A program made the translations under genes and the position numbers. Below are positions 1-8,875 of a stretch of DNA of 64,000 nucleotides, in pieces (the stretch's first letter is position 1; each line of letters starts with the position of its first letter). Below the pieces are notes generated by a model. It made no database searches, was not told the DNA's origin, and saw only the letters and a list, made by a program, of their open reading frames with translations. Source of the stretch: CAVRJC01 sp963721435 (lineage in GTDB: Bacteria > Actinomycetota > Acidimicrobiia > IMCC26256 > DASPTH01); NCBI GenBank assembly GCA_963721435.1, contig CAVRJC010000012.1, positions 1,488,001 through 1,552,000 of the forward strand, written 5' to 3'.

Positions 1-244
1 CGTCGAGCTCCATGCCGGCAAGACGCTGCAGCATCTGACGTCCCCCGCCGGGACGGCCGCTCATGGCTCCGGTCTGGGAGGACGACCGCATCCGACGCTG
101 CATCGATACGAGCAACACGATCCGGACTGTCGCCATGGCGATGAGCACGCCGCCAAGCAGGGTTTCGCCCGCTGCGAGCAGAATGACTCCGCCGACCAGA
201 CCAACGCCAAAGAACAGCAACCGCATCGTCCGTATCGAGGTCAT
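1..244 (-). CDS. Small membrane protein, 3' end beyond the window
   Basis: Reading the minus strand from an ATG at 244 gives an open frame that runs off the window edge (81 codons seen). A GGAGA ribosome site lies 7 bases upstream. The first 55 residues form two hydrophobic stretches (starting MTSIRTMRLLFFGVGLVGG) followed by an Arg-rich turn (QRRMRSS), as in a small inner-membrane protein. A second possible start in another frame, an ATG at 34 reading MLQRLAGMELD behind a GGGG-type site, may be an overlapping next gene. No family is recognised. Confidence 0.4.
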   Translation of the reverse strand, partial: MTSIRTMRLLFFGVGLVGGVILLAAGETLLGGVLIAMATVRIVLLVSMQRRMRSSSQTGAMSGRPGGGRQMLQRLAGMELD

Positions 245-461
245 CTTCGTCTCCGTGCTCTAGGGGCTGCTGATTCAACAGCATCGACCCTCAACGTTCC
301 TGTCGACAATAAGAACGCCCGCAAGATCAGGGAATCGTGAAGCCCACGTCAGTCACCCACCAAGCACACACAGCCAGCCCGTTCCCGCCCGAATCTCGCG
401 ACACGGCGTGCGGGCGCACAGAGTGCCAGGCGACAGGAAGGCCAGTGCCACTGAGCTTGGG

Positions 462-697
462 ATGCTCGACGCGTTGAAGCTGTCGACGGTCGACCCGGTC
501 GACGTGCAGGCGATCACCGCCGCGATCGAGCACCAGGCGAGTCTGTCGTGATCGAGCAGCACCCGCTGATCATCGAGTGGACCGAGCGGCGCGACCGCTT
601 CGGGAAGCTCACCGCACGTTCTAGATCCCGCGTGGCGGCTCTGATGGGTCCCGACGATGCACGGCAAGCTGCCAGATGCGCTCGTGTTCGTCGGTGA
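462..697 (+). other. Two short coupled open frames, probable remnants
   Basis: The frame 462-551 ends in HQASLS, and its stop overlaps a GTG start (GTGA at 548) of a second frame, 548-697. The first frame stays open and protein-like upstream of 462, so it may be the tail of a damaged gene. The second reads VIEQHPLIIEWTERRDRFGK and then drifts into a sequence that competes with the recombinase frame from 657. They look like parts of the decayed mobile block; no function can be given. Confidence 0.2.
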
Positions 698-960
698 GCA
701 TGGTGGGCCGTTGCGGCGGTCGAACTTCAGCACCAGGGTGTGGCGTCCGGCAGTGGAGAAGGCAGGGATCGAACCGTGCACGCCGCACTGCTTGCGACAC
801 AGCTACGCATCGTGGCTCGCAGCCTGGAGGCAGTCGCCCGTCAACGAGATCTCGCAGGCGCTCGGGCACACGAAGGCGCAGCACGACGCTCGACATCTAC
901 TCGCACGTCATGCCGCACCGTCGCCGTGTTGCGGTCGACGCGCTCGAGTGCGATGCGAGC
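657..960 (+). pseudogene. Tyrosine recombinase (phage integrase) C-terminal remnant, frameshifted
   Basis: This keeps the end of a tyrosine recombinase catalytic domain. GGPLRRSNFSTRVWRPAV leads to the HCLRHSYASWLAA box (H-x-x-R) and then EISQALGHTK. The nucleophile segment TTLDIYSHVM is present, but one frame over, so the two halves join only across a frameshift near 883-890. The core-binding domain and the first catalytic Arg region are not seen upstream. The family cuts and rejoins DNA for phage or island integration; this copy cannot be made in one piece. No attachment-site duplication was found. Confidence 0.65.
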
Positions 961-987
961 AGCACCGAGCAAGGTGCGTGCGATCGG

Positions 988-1791
988 GTGACCTACGACG
1001 ACGCGCGCTCGTGGGGACCGGGCACGAATGGCCTCCGATCAGTGAGCGTGGAGCCGAGGACGAGTGGTTCGAGGATCAGGGACCGTTCGTCAAGGCGAGC
1101 CTTGCAACGCCAGCCGAAGCTCGCGCCCGTATGACAACCGTGAGGTCGTCAGTGCGCTGCGGAAGGAGATCAAGCTCGGCAGGGCTGAGCAGGCGATCTA
1201 CTGGCTGACCGTGATGCTCGACATGGGCGACGACGAGCGTTGCTCATCGCCGCTACATCACCAGGCAGCTGTGGATCGTCGCTGGTGAAGACTTCTACGA
1301 CACAGCGATCGTGCTGCAGGCGTACGCGGTGTTCCAGATGATCGCTGTGGCCTCGGAGACGGATCACCTTTACCAGTTGGTGCATCGCATGGCGACCGAG
1401 GCACAGAAGCTGCACAGCGCGCCTGGCGGCGTCGAGATGGATCGCATGTGGGGCGAGGCACGGGGCCAGATCCGACGAGGGCGATGGCGCAAGGTTCCGA
1501 GCTACGCCGTCGATCAGCACACGCTGCGCGGCAAGATCCTGCTGCGGAAGAAGGTGCACGTCGATCAGCGGTTCAACGGCACGGACTTCGGTCGCACGTC
1601 GACCCGGTACCTGTGGGTGCGCGACGGCGAGCAGTTCGGGCCGCGGTCGGAATGGGTGGGCGGCTTCTGGCGGGCGTGGCGAGCGGTGAAGGAGCTGTTC
1701 GGCGTCGGTCTGCGCAGGCCGCTCCGAGACGACGCGCGCTGAGCAGATGTTGTTCATCGACCCGGAGACGGGCGAAGTCATCGACGAGTGA
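988..1791 (+). pseudogene. Phage-like protein resembling the RarA/MgsA C-terminal domain, several frameshifts
   Basis: Segments in different frames make one continuous protein-like text. EVVSALRKEIKLGRAEQAIY and WLTVMLDMGDD are followed, one frame over, by RYITRQLWIVAGEDFYDTA and VLQAYAVFQMIA. This order resembles the helical C-terminal domain of the RarA/MgsA AAA+ replication-recombination proteins (ALYWLARMLEAGED..IARRLVI..SED). The following 100 residues (DRMWGEARGQI, HVDQRFNGTDFG) are not recognised. The last piece, LFIDPETGEVIDE, ending at 1791, is again in another frame. Shifts fall near 1120, 1240 and 1715. The ATPase domain is absent. It is either a decayed prophage gene or an error-rich stretch. 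Confidence 0.4.
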
Positions 1792-1841
1792 CGCCTCCCA
1801 GCAGATACGCGGACCGCTTGTGGACCGGGTAGGGCCGAGAA

Positions 1842-2212
1842 CTAGGTTGGGTTCGGCCAGTGCTCCTTGTGGAGCGGGTTGCCGTCGTCGTCGAGGCGGA
1901 AGCTTGTACGGAGGTTCATCCGGTTGGCGAACGCCTCGGCTGTGGCGAGCGACGGGTAGAACACTCCGTCGAAGTCGTCATCGACGAGCTCGCGCGTCGA
2001 ACTTCGCCATCAGCTTGTCGACCCGCTTGCGGATGTTCGCGTTGGTCGGCGACGTGATCGGCCACACCGGAGACGTCGCCCGCTTCGGAACGAAGACAAG
2101 TTCGCCGTGTACAACGGGACCGCGCCGATCGAGTGGTCATCGGGGAACCCGAAGCGGCCGACGCGTCGACTGTCACGCGCGGGAACCGCACGATGAACCA
2201 CGCATTGCACAT
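1842..2212 (-). pseudogene. Hypothetical phage-like protein with frameshifts
   Basis: On the minus strand an ATG at 2212 begins MCNAWFIVRFPRVTVDAS. The text continues in a second frame as RFGFPDDHSIGAVPLYT, in a third as ELVFVPKRATSPVWPITSPT and KRVDKLMAKFDA, and finally as FDGVFYPSLATAEAFANRMN to a TAG at 1842. The pieces read as one protein of about 120 residues, with shifts near 2155, 2100 and 1995. No family is recognised. It lies convergent to the RarA-like remnant and belongs to the same damaged block. Confidence 0.35.
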
Positions 2213-2789
2213 CGCCGCGGTCACATCCGCTCGCGCAGCAGTCCCCGCGCGTTCTATGACCGCGCACGCCGGGGCACACCTCTAGTCAGCGATCAGGGCG
2301 TTGAAGCGACGGATCAGCAACACCGCTTATCGGCACCTCGTTGCTGACGCTCAACGCGTCACGACCAGCCATTGAGGCGGGTCAGGAGGGCAAGCGACTC
2401 TCGGACTCCAGCGTGGCCGGCAAGATCGCTGAACACCGGCACGAGAGACCACTCCCGAACCCGACACCAACGCTACGCCGAACCAACCGTCACGTCGACG
2501 GCCAACCCGCACGTAGCGCCTGCGACGACAACCCCTTGACGAGGAGGCAGGAATCGTTCTGCGTGACCGTTTTAGCGTCGGTGTGCGTACCGAGTAGACC
2601 GACGCGTCAGGCAACTCTTGCACCCAGCCTTGGGTCGCTCGCTGCAGTCGACGCGCAAGAGCTGAGGGTGTCGTCAGTGCGGCCTTGTTGTTGGCATGTT
2701 GATCGCACCGTTCGGCGATGTCGCGCGACAGTCACGGCGCGCGTCGATGGGAAGCAAACTCCTCATCACAGGGTTACGCTCGCATCTTC
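2213..2789. other. No recognisable gene
   Basis: These 577 bases between the phage-like remnants and tRNA-Thr contain open frames on both strands, but none has a ribosome site, a familiar motif or protein-like composition. I see no clear repeat or terminator. It may be further decayed mobile DNA. Confidence 0.4.
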
Positions 2790-2865
2790 GCCGGGTTAGC
2801 TCAGTCGGCAGAGCACTTCTCTTGTAAAGAAGATGTCGTGGGTTCGATTCCCACACCCGGCTCCA
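2790..2865 (+). tRNA. tRNA-Thr (anticodon TGT), CCA encoded
   Basis: A complete cloverleaf is seen. The acceptor GCCGGGT at 2790 pairs with ACCCGGC ending at 2861. The D-arm is TTAGCTCAGTCGGCAGAGCA. The anticodon stem CTTCT/AGAAG carries loop CTTGTAA, with anticodon TGT at 2823-2825. The T-arm is GTGGGTTCGATTCCCAC. The discriminator T is followed by an encoded CCA at 2863-2865. It reads ACA threonine codons. Confidence 0.97.
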
Positions 2866-2937
2866 TGTCATCGCGCTGCCGTTCTGTGTGACGAGCTCGA
2901 GCGCGGATCGGCTGCGACCGAGTCGTCAGAGGCGTGA

Positions 2938-4050
2938 TCATGACGCGTCGGCTCGCTCGTGGTTCCTGGAGCGTTGGGCACGCAACGCGGCAAGCGAGAC
3001 GGTACCTGCGGCTGCTGGCAGGAAGGTGCCGATCGCTCGATAGATGAGTGCTCCGGCGAGGGCCGCGCTCACGGGTGGTCCGTACCAATGCACGACGGCG
3101 GGCATGACGGCTTCGACGACACCGAGGCCGCCCGGTACGAGTGGAACTGCGGCCGCGAGTGCGCCTGCTCCGACGGCGAGGAGGGCAACGTCGGGATCGA
3201 CACGCGCGCCAACTGCGATGAGTACAAACCACAGGCAGGCAACGTCGCTGAGCAGCGATCCGAGCGAGAGCGATGCCAGGACGACGCGGTTGCGGGGAGG
3301 TCCGACGACTTCCATTGCGTCGGCGTGGAAACGGGAACCTGCCGCCCGGCGTTGCTCTCGTGAGGGTCTGGGCTTCCAGAAGCGCAGGGTTCCCAACGCG
3401 ACAGCGAGGTGCTCGGCTGAGCTTGGACGGCTCGCGAGGACTGCGGTGACAAACAAGACCAGCAAGATGAGCGGCGCGACGATGAGCGGCCAGGTGGAGT
3501 CCACCGGCAGGTCGCGCGTCACCAGCATGAACAACAGATTGAGCGAGTTGGTCAGGTAGAAGATGCGGGTGCTGAACCATTGGGTGAATCCCAAGGTCAG
3601 CGCGGTCCGTCGTCGCGAGAGGCCGCGCCGCGACAGTTCCCCGGCCGCGTACACCATGCCTTCGGCGGGTGACGCCGGAGTGAGCAGACCCAGACCGTTG
3701 ACCACCAGTTCCAGTTCCGTTGCGGAGACCGGAGTGAGGTCCGCGCCCGGTCCCGCCAGCCGCTGGAGTCGCAAGCCAGACAAGACATACGCCAAGGCTT
3801 CGAACGCTACGGCGGGAATCAGCCACCACGGGTTCGTTTGCTTCAGCGCATCGATCGCATCGGTCAGGCCACCCGCGGCGGAAACGACCAACCAAATCGC
3901 GCCGATGCCGATCCCGATGCCCAGGATCAGTCGCAGCCAGTGCCGCCACTTCGGTACTGACTTGACGGACTCCTCCAACGCGCGCGATTCCGCATCCACC
4001 GAAGTCAGTTCTTCGCTCGGCGTCGCCGGCGATGTCTTGCGCCACCGCAT
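2938..4050 (-). CDS. Flippase-like membrane protein of the LPG-synthase TM / UPF0104 family
   Basis: The product is 370 residues with about eight membrane segments (for example LRLILGIGIGIGAIWLVVSA and a PLIVAPLILLVLFVTAVLAS helix). The conserved late motif VPLVPGGLGVVEAV is typical of the YbhN/MprF-flippase family (PF03706), whose members move or modify lipids in the cytoplasmic membrane. The lysyl-transferase domain of true MprF is missing, so this is the TM-only form. The ATG at 4050 is chosen because a small gene ends 27 bases upstream; a longer frame from 4176 would overlap that gene. A second member of the family lies at 35445-36470. Confidence 0.75.
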   Translation of the reverse strand: MRWRKTSPATPSEELTSVDAESRALEESVKSVPKWRHWLRLILGIGIGIGAIWLVVSAAGGLTDAIDALKQTNPWWLIPAVAFEALAYVLSGLRLQRLAGPGADLTPVSATELELVVNGLGLLTPASPAEGMVYAAGELSRRGLSRRRTALTLGFTQWFSTRIFYLTNSLNLLFMLVTRDLPVDSTWPLIVAPLILLVLFVTAVLASRPSSAEHLAVALGTLRFWKPRPSREQRRAAGSRFHADAMEVVGPPRNRVVLASLSLGSLLSDVACLWFVLIAVGARVDPDVALLAVGAGALAAAVPLVPGGLGVVEAVMPAVVHWYGPPVSAALAGALIYRAIGTFLPAAAGTVSLAALRAQRSRNHERADAS

Positions 4051-4076
4051 CGCGACATGCTCGCAGTTTTCCAGCG

Positions 4077-4196
4077 CTAGGCGCGCCAGGCCTCGCGGCG
4101 ACGTCGGAACTCGTCCGCCCACACCACGAGGACGATGATGAGGGCGAGTACGCCGAGGCCGATCAGCCATCCCCACCCATGCCCGTCGGCATCCAT
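4077..4196 (-). CDS. Small single-pass membrane protein, 39 aa
   Basis: An ATG at 4196 sits behind a GGGGAG ribosome site and encodes a short acidic, Gly/Trp-rich head (MDADGHGWGW), one membrane helix (LIGLGVLALIIVLVVW) and a basic tail (RRRREAWRA). The layout resembles many actinobacterial short membrane proteins of the SHOCT type, although the SHOCT domain itself is not present. It precedes the flippase-like gene by 27 bases on the same strand, so the two are probably co-transcribed. Function unknown. Confidence 0.6.
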   Translation of the reverse strand: MDADGHGWGWLIGLGVLALIIVLVVWADEFRRRREAWRA

Positions 4197-4236
4197 TTCT
4201 CCCCGGTTCATCATCTCAGCGGCGACAAGCGGCGAA

Positions 4237-4250
4237 GGGCCGAACGGCCC
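4237..4250 (-). terminator. Short GC hairpin after the CoA-disulfide reductase gene
   Basis: GGGCCG is followed after two bases by CGGCCC. On the minus strand this lies about 145 bases beyond the stop at 4395. There is no clear T tract, so termination is only suggested. Confidence 0.25.
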
Positions 4251-4394
4251 CTAGTGATCGAGCACCGATTGCCCGCTCGGCGTGCGTTACGCCACGCCAC
4301 GCCACGCCTCGCGCGTCCAACGCCGCCCTTGCCCGCACGTACAGAGAAAGCGAACAGCCGTCGGTGTAATCGAACGGCAGTTCGATGCGCGCGG

Positions 4395-6029
4395 TCAGCG
4401 CTCGGTCTGCGCTCGCGTCGATGCGATCCACGTCCGGAACCCGCCGTCGAGGTTGCGAGCGCGCATCCCGAGCTCGTGCATGAGTGCTGTCGCAGTGTGT
4501 CCTCGTTGACCGACCTCGCAGTAGACGACGACCGGGAGATTGCCGAGCGCGTCGAGCTGGTCACGGATCGAGTCGATCGGTACGTTGATCGATCCCGGGA
4601 TCGCGCCGTCGGCGTGCTCCTCTGCGGTGCGCACGTCGACGAGGGTCCAACCCCTCGCGACGAGCGCCTCCAGCTCACGTGCGTCGACGACGTCGCAGTC
4701 GCCGCTCAGCACGTTCTCGGCCATGTAGCCGAGCACGTTCACGGGATCCTTGGCCGAGGAGAACGGCGGCGCGTACGCCAGTTCGAGGTCCGCGAGGCGG
4801 TCGGCGGTGAGACCGCCGGCCATCGCAGTGGCGATGACATCGATTCGCTTGTCGACGCCGTTGCCGCCGACGATCTGAGCCCCGAGAATCGTTCCGTCGT
4901 TCGGGTCGAAGATCAGCTTCGCGGCCATGCGCGTTGCACCCGGGTAGTAGGTGGCGTGGTCGAACGGGTGTGAATGGATTGCCCGGAACGGCCGACCGGC
5001 TGCTCGTAGGCGCGTTTCGCTCCACCCGGCAGTTGCTGCGACCAGATCGAACACCTTGACGATCGCGGTGCCGAGAGATGCGACCTCGCGCGGCGGCCGG
5101 CCGGCGATGTGGTCGGCCACCCTTCGACCCTGGCGATTGGCGATGTTCGCGAGGGCGATCAGCGACTTCGCGTGCGAGATCGCGTCAGGCTTCTCCGCCG
5201 CATCGCCAACTGCGTAGACATCCGGATCGTTCGTCTGGTTCGCCTCGTTGACGACAAGACCACCGCTCGGCCCCAGCTCGAGACCGGCCGCTGCGGCGAG
5301 TTGCACGTCCGGCCGCACGCCGATCGCGCCGACAACAAGGTCGGCCGCGAGGACCCGCCCGTCAGCAAGGGTGACAGTGCTGTCCTCCACCGACGCCACC
5401 GCCGCGCCGGTCTCGACGTGCACGCCCTGGGCGACGAGCTCGTCGGCGACGAGGATGGCGAGCTCCGGATCGAGCGGCGACAGCACCTGCGGGGCGGCCT
5501 CGACGATCGTGACATCGATGCCCTGCCCGACGAGGTTCTCTGCCATCTCGAGCCCGATGAACCCGCCACCGATCACGACCGCGGTCGACGGTGCGATGTC
5601 GACATCCGCTGCGAGGCGAGCTGCGTCTTCGACCGTCCGCAGGGTACGCACCCGGTCGTAACCGGGGATCGGGGGGCGCACAGGTGCCGCGCCCATGCTC
5701 AGCACGAGCTTGTCGTAGCCGACAAGGGCCTCCGCGCCAGTGACCGTCGAACGTGTCGTGACCGTGTGGCCCGCGCGGTCGATGGCGACGACCTCGTCGT
5801 GCACTCTGGCATCGAGTCGGAAGCGGTCGAACAGCTGCTCCGGGGTCTGCAGCGTGAGGTCATCCTCCTCTTCGATCAGTCCCCCGACGAAGTAGGGCAA
5901 GCCGCAATTGGCGAAGGAGACGTGACCGGACCGTTCGACGACGACGATGCTGGCGCCAGCGTCGAGGCGGCGGAGGCGTGTCGCCGTCGACATCCCTCCC
6001 GCAACGCCACCAACAATCACCACGCGCAT
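4395..6029 (-). CDS. FAD-dependent CoA-disulfide reductase fused to rhodanese
   Basis: The product is 544 residues. The N-terminus carries the FAD-binding VVIVGGVAGGMS, and the active-site loop FANCGLPYF places the single catalytic Cys at about residue 42, as in CoA-disulfide reductases and NADH oxidases/polysulfide reductases of that group. A second dinucleotide site reads VVIGGGFIGLEMAENL, and DVYAVGDAAE is the FAD-closing motif. The last 100 residues are a rhodanese domain with active loop YCEVGQRG. Fused CoADR-Rhd enzymes reduce CoA disulfide, persulfide or polysulfide using NAD(P)H. The ATG at 6029 is preferred over a TTG six bases upstream. A thiolase gene on the same strand lies just upstream. 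Confidence 0.88.
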   Translation of the reverse strand: MRVVIVGGVAGGMSTATRLRRLDAGASIVVVERSGHVSFANCGLPYFVGGLIEEEDDLTLQTPEQLFDRFRLDARVHDEVVAIDRAGHTVTTRSTVTGAEALVGYDKLVLSMGAAPVRPPIPGYDRVRTLRTVEDAARLAADVDIAPSTAVVIGGGFIGLEMAENLVGQGIDVTIVEAAPQVLSPLDPELAILVADELVAQGVHVETGAAVASVEDSTVTLADGRVLAADLVVGAIGVRPDVQLAAAAGLELGPSGGLVVNEANQTNDPDVYAVGDAAEKPDAISHAKSLIALANIANRQGRRVADHIAGRPPREVASLGTAIVKVFDLVAATAGWSETRLRAAGRPFRAIHSHPFDHATYYPGATRMAAKLIFDPNDGTILGAQIVGGNGVDKRIDVIATAMAGGLTADRLADLELAYAPPFSSAKDPVNVLGYMAENVLSGDCDVVDARELEALVARGWTLVDVRTAEEHADGAIPGSINVPIDSIRDQLDALGNLPVVVYCEVGQRGHTATALMHELGMRARNLDGGFRTWIASTRAQTER

Positions 6030-6065
6030 GGCCAACTCAGGGTGTTCCGATCTTTGCCGTCAGGG

Positions 6066-7253
6066 TCACGCGATGCTGCGGATCAGGATGGCGTCGCCCT
6101 GCCCGCCGCCACCGCAGAGCGCGGCGGCGCCGGTGCCGCCACCGCGGCGGGCGAGCTCGAGCGCGAGGTGCAAGGTGATGCGGTTGCCGGACATGCCGAG
6201 CGGGTGGCCCATGGCGATGGCGCCACCGTTGACGTTGACGACGTCCGTGGAGATGCCGAGGTCATCGGCCGACGCGACACCGACCGCGGCGAACGCCTCG
6301 TTGATCTCGAACAGGTCCACCTCGGATATCGCCACGCCGGTACGGTCGAGCGCGGCTTTGATCGCGTGCGATGGCTGGTGGAGCAGCGACGCGTCAGGCC
6401 CTGCCACCTGGCCGTAGCCGAGGATCTCGGCAATCGGTGTCACACCGAGCCGCTCGGCGACCTCGGCGGTGGTGACGATCACGGCGGATGCGCCGTCGCT
6501 GATCTGGCTGGCGTTGCCGGCGGTGATGTGGCCCTGCTTGTCGAACGCGGGACGCAGCCCGGCGAGCGACTCGATGGTGGTTTCCCCGCGGACGCCTTCG
6601 TCGTGGCCGATCACGACCGCGTCGCCGCGACGCTGGGGCACGGTGACGGGCTCGATCTCGGCCTCGAAGAGAGCGTTCTGTTGGGCGGCATCGGCACGTC
6701 GGTGTGATTCCGCGGCCATGGCGTCCATGTGCTCGCGCATCACGCCGTGGGCCTGGGAGTACTTCTCGGTTCCCTCACCCATGGCGCACTGGTCGAACGC
6801 GCAGTACAAGCCGTCGTACATGAGCGAGTCGATCACGGTCTGGTCACCGAGGCGATAACCCCCGCGGGCGCCGGGGAGCAGGTACGGGGAGTTGGTCATC
6901 GACTCCATGCCGCCGGCGACGACGATCTGCGCGTCGCCACCGCGGATCCTGCGGTCGGCCTGATAGATGGCGTCCATGCCCGACAGGCACACCTTGTTCA
7001 CCGTCGTCGCCGGCACCGACATCGGGATACCGGCGTTCACCGCGGCTTGGCGGGCCGTGATCTGACCGCCGCCCGCCTGGAGGACGTGGCCCATGTAGAC
7101 GTAGTCGACCTGCTCGCCGGAGAGGCCGGCCCGTTCGAGTGCAGCGCGGATCGCGAACCCGCCGAGCTCCGTCGCCGAGAACGACGCCAACGAGCCCGAC
7201 AGCTTGCCGATCGGGGTGCGAGCCCCGGCGAGGATGACGATGGATGACGACAT
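6066..7253 (-). CDS. Acetyl-CoA C-acetyltransferase (thiolase)
   Basis: The protein is 395 residues, standard thiolase length. The acylated Cys is at about 89 in VNKVCLSGMDA. NEAFA, GHPLGMSG (His near 350) and the proton-donor Cys near 380 in LCGGGGQG complete the active site. Thiolases of this class join two acetyl-CoA units to acetoacetyl-CoA or cleave it. The ATG at 7253 has an AAGGAG site. Gene order places it upstream of the CoA-disulfide reductase with a 36-base gap, so one transcript is possible. Whether it serves fatty-acid degradation or PHB/isoprenoid supply cannot be told. Confidence 0.92.
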   Translation of the reverse strand: MSSSIVILAGARTPIGKLSGSLASFSATELGGFAIRAALERAGLSGEQVDYVYMGHVLQAGGGQITARQAAVNAGIPMSVPATTVNKVCLSGMDAIYQADRRIRGGDAQIVVAGGMESMTNSPYLLPGARGGYRLGDQTVIDSLMYDGLYCAFDQCAMGEGTEKYSQAHGVMREHMDAMAAESHRRADAAQQNALFEAEIEPVTVPQRRGDAVVIGHDEGVRGETTIESLAGLRPAFDKQGHITAGNASQISDGASAVIVTTAEVAERLGVTPIAEILGYGQVAGPDASLLHQPSHAIKAALDRTGVAISEVDLFEINEAFAAVGVASADDLGISTDVVNVNGGAIAMGHPLGMSGNRITLHLALELARRGGGTGAAALCGGGGQGDAILIRSIA

Positions 7254-7306
7254 GGCGGCTCCTTGAATGCGACACCGGGCCCCGATCTCTGACGACCCGC
7301 GCCGTG

Positions 7307-7666
7307 TCAGCTCGCGACGGCCACCTGGCTGGCCCCGAACTCCTGGAACGCCGCAAACGCTCGCGGCCCGTAGACCGTTGCGGTACCGCCGTCCATGAGG
7401 ATCGCCACGCTCAGCGCCTCCGCGACTTCGTCGGACGTCGCCCCGAGCCGCGCCGCGGCTTTCGCGTGATATGCGATGCAACCGTCGCACTGCTTGACAA
7501 CCGCGAGCGTCAGTGCCATGAGCTCCTTCACGCGCGCGGAGAGCGCCCCGTCGGCGAGCGCGGCGTCGTGCAACTCGCCGAAGCCCTTCCAGGCCTCGGG
7601 CTGCGCGCGCCGGAGATCACGCGTCGGGACTCGAAGATCGTTGATCACGTCGGTGAAATGTGCCAT
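7307..7666 (-). CDS. AhpD-like carboxymuconolactone decarboxylase family protein
   Basis: This is a 119-residue all-helical protein. The motif CDGCIAYHAKAAA gives C60-x2-C63-x3-H67, the redox pair and His of AhpD-type peroxidase partners. It is followed by the typical tail region ATSDEVAEALSVAILMDGG. Proteins of this family reduce peroxides through the Cys pair or act as decarboxylases where the Cys residues are missing. Here both Cys are present, so a thiol-redox role is more likely. It is transcribed toward the thiolase with a 53-base gap. Confidence 0.85.
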   Translation of the reverse strand: MAHFTDVINDLRVPTRDLRRAQPEAWKGFGELHDAALADGALSARVKELMALTLAVVKQCDGCIAYHAKAAARLGATSDEVAEALSVAILMDGGTATVYGPRAFAAFQEFGASQVAVAS

Positions 7667-7751
7667 GCCACCAGTCTCCGGCCGTGGAGCCGGCGCGAAC
7701 AGGGTCCTTCGACTCTGCCGTTCCACACTGGCGGCTCCGTATGGTCGGAGC

Positions 7752-8504
7752 GTGGATGTCGACGTCCTGTCGCCCGATCCGCAGGCGAGATTGCTGCGTG
7801 CGATCAAGAACCTGGCCACGTACCACCGCGACCACGAGAAGTTCTATGCCGCGGCACCGCGAGAGCAGGCCGTCGCGCTCCAACGTCACGCGCGGACGCT
7901 GCAGGCTCTCGCCGACCGGTGGTCCGCGGTCGAGCCCGCCGACGCCCCGATGCCGTTCAGTCCCTTCGAAGGAGCCGACGACCTCAACGATCCTGCCGCG
8001 CTCCAACTCGACGGAGTCCTGTTCATGGAGGGCGAAGGCGAGCCGGCCGAGCTCGTCCGGCTCCGACGCGATGTCCGGGCGGTGGCGGAAGACTCGCTCG
8101 CGACGGGTGCGTGGCTGGGAGCGGCGATGCAGGCGTCGTGGGACGTCGCGACCGCGCTGCTCGACATCCCCGAGCTGGCCGAGCTCGTCGGCGAGCGTCA
8201 CCGGATCATCGCGAACGACTGGCAAGCCGCAGCGATGAGCACCCTGACCGGTCATGTTCTCGAGCGGGCCGCCGATGTCCTCGATCGTGTCGACTTCGCG
8301 CCGGCCGCGCTCCGCGCCGACATCGCAACCGCCCGTGTCTCCGCCGAACGGCTCTACGCCGCGGCCGAGATGATCTCCCACGGCGCGGATCTGCTCAGCG
8401 ATTCCGCGGGCCTCGTCCACGACAACGAGCGTCGGTGGCGGGTCTTTCGGGCCCGTGTCGCGCAACTGGTCGAAGCACCCGAGAAGGCGGACGCCGACCG
8501 ATGA
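7752..8504 (+). CDS. Hypothetical helical protein
   Basis: A GTG start at 7752 gives 250 residues, nearly all predicted helix and rich in Ala, Arg and Glu. There is no signal peptide or membrane segment and no recognised domain. The first part (NLATYHRDHEKFYA) hints at a four-helix-bundle protein. It diverges from the AhpD-like gene and is followed 86 bases later by the DUF3263 gene. The codon pattern is like the neighbours'. Function unknown. Confidence 0.6.
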   Translation: MDVDVLSPDPQARLLRAIKNLATYHRDHEKFYAAAPREQAVALQRHARTLQALADRWSAVEPADAPMPFSPFEGADDLNDPAALQLDGVLFMEGEGEPAELVRLRRDVRAVAEDSLATGAWLGAAMQASWDVATALLDIPELAELVGERHRIIANDWQAAAMSTLTGHVLERAADVLDRVDFAPAALRADIATARVSAERLYAAAEMISHGADLLSDSAGLVHDNERRWRVFRARVAQLVEAPEKADADR

Positions 8505-8590
8505 TCCGGATCATGGGGCCCGCCCAGTCTCGCTAGCCCGTCACTAGCCCGACCGTCGATGCGGCGGACCCGCCGGTATCCTGCCCTCCG

Positions 8591-8875
8591 GTGAGCGAGC
8601 GCAATACGTTGGTTGGCCTGATGGGGCTGACCGCACGCGATCGTGACATCCTCGACTTCGAGCGGACCTGGTGGACGAAACCGGGTTCCAAGGAGGCCAC
8701 GATCCGCACTGAACTCGGCATGTCCGGCACCCGCTACTACGAGTTGCTGCGCGGTCTCCTCGACAATCCCGCCGCATACGAGCACGATCCGCTCCTCGTG
8801 AAGCGCCTCCGCCGGCAGCGCGACCGCCGACGCCGTGAGCGGATCGAAGGCCACGCCGATCCGGGGCTGCGATGA
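8591..8875 (+). CDS. DUF3263 family protein
   Basis: The product is 94 residues: LTARDRDILDFERTWWTKPG, then KEATIRTELGMSGTRYYELL and a basic tail. This is the DUF3263 signature, a small helix-turn-helix-like actinobacterial family of unknown role. GTG start. Its stop overlaps the ATG of the next gene (ATGA at 8872). The same pairing of DUF3263 with a LytR_C protein is known in mycobacteria (Rv0430-Rv0431, from memory), which supports a conserved cell-envelope or regulatory unit. Confidence 0.85.
   Translation: MSERNTLVGLMGLTARDRDILDFERTWWTKPGSKEATIRTELGMSGTRYYELLRGLLDNPAAYEHDPLLVKRLRRQRDRRRRERIEGHADPGLR

Noticed and set aside
657..2865. tRNA-Thr as attachment site of an element carrying the recombinase remnant
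   Set aside because: The remnant is on the 5' side of the tRNA and no repeat of the tRNA 3' end was found.
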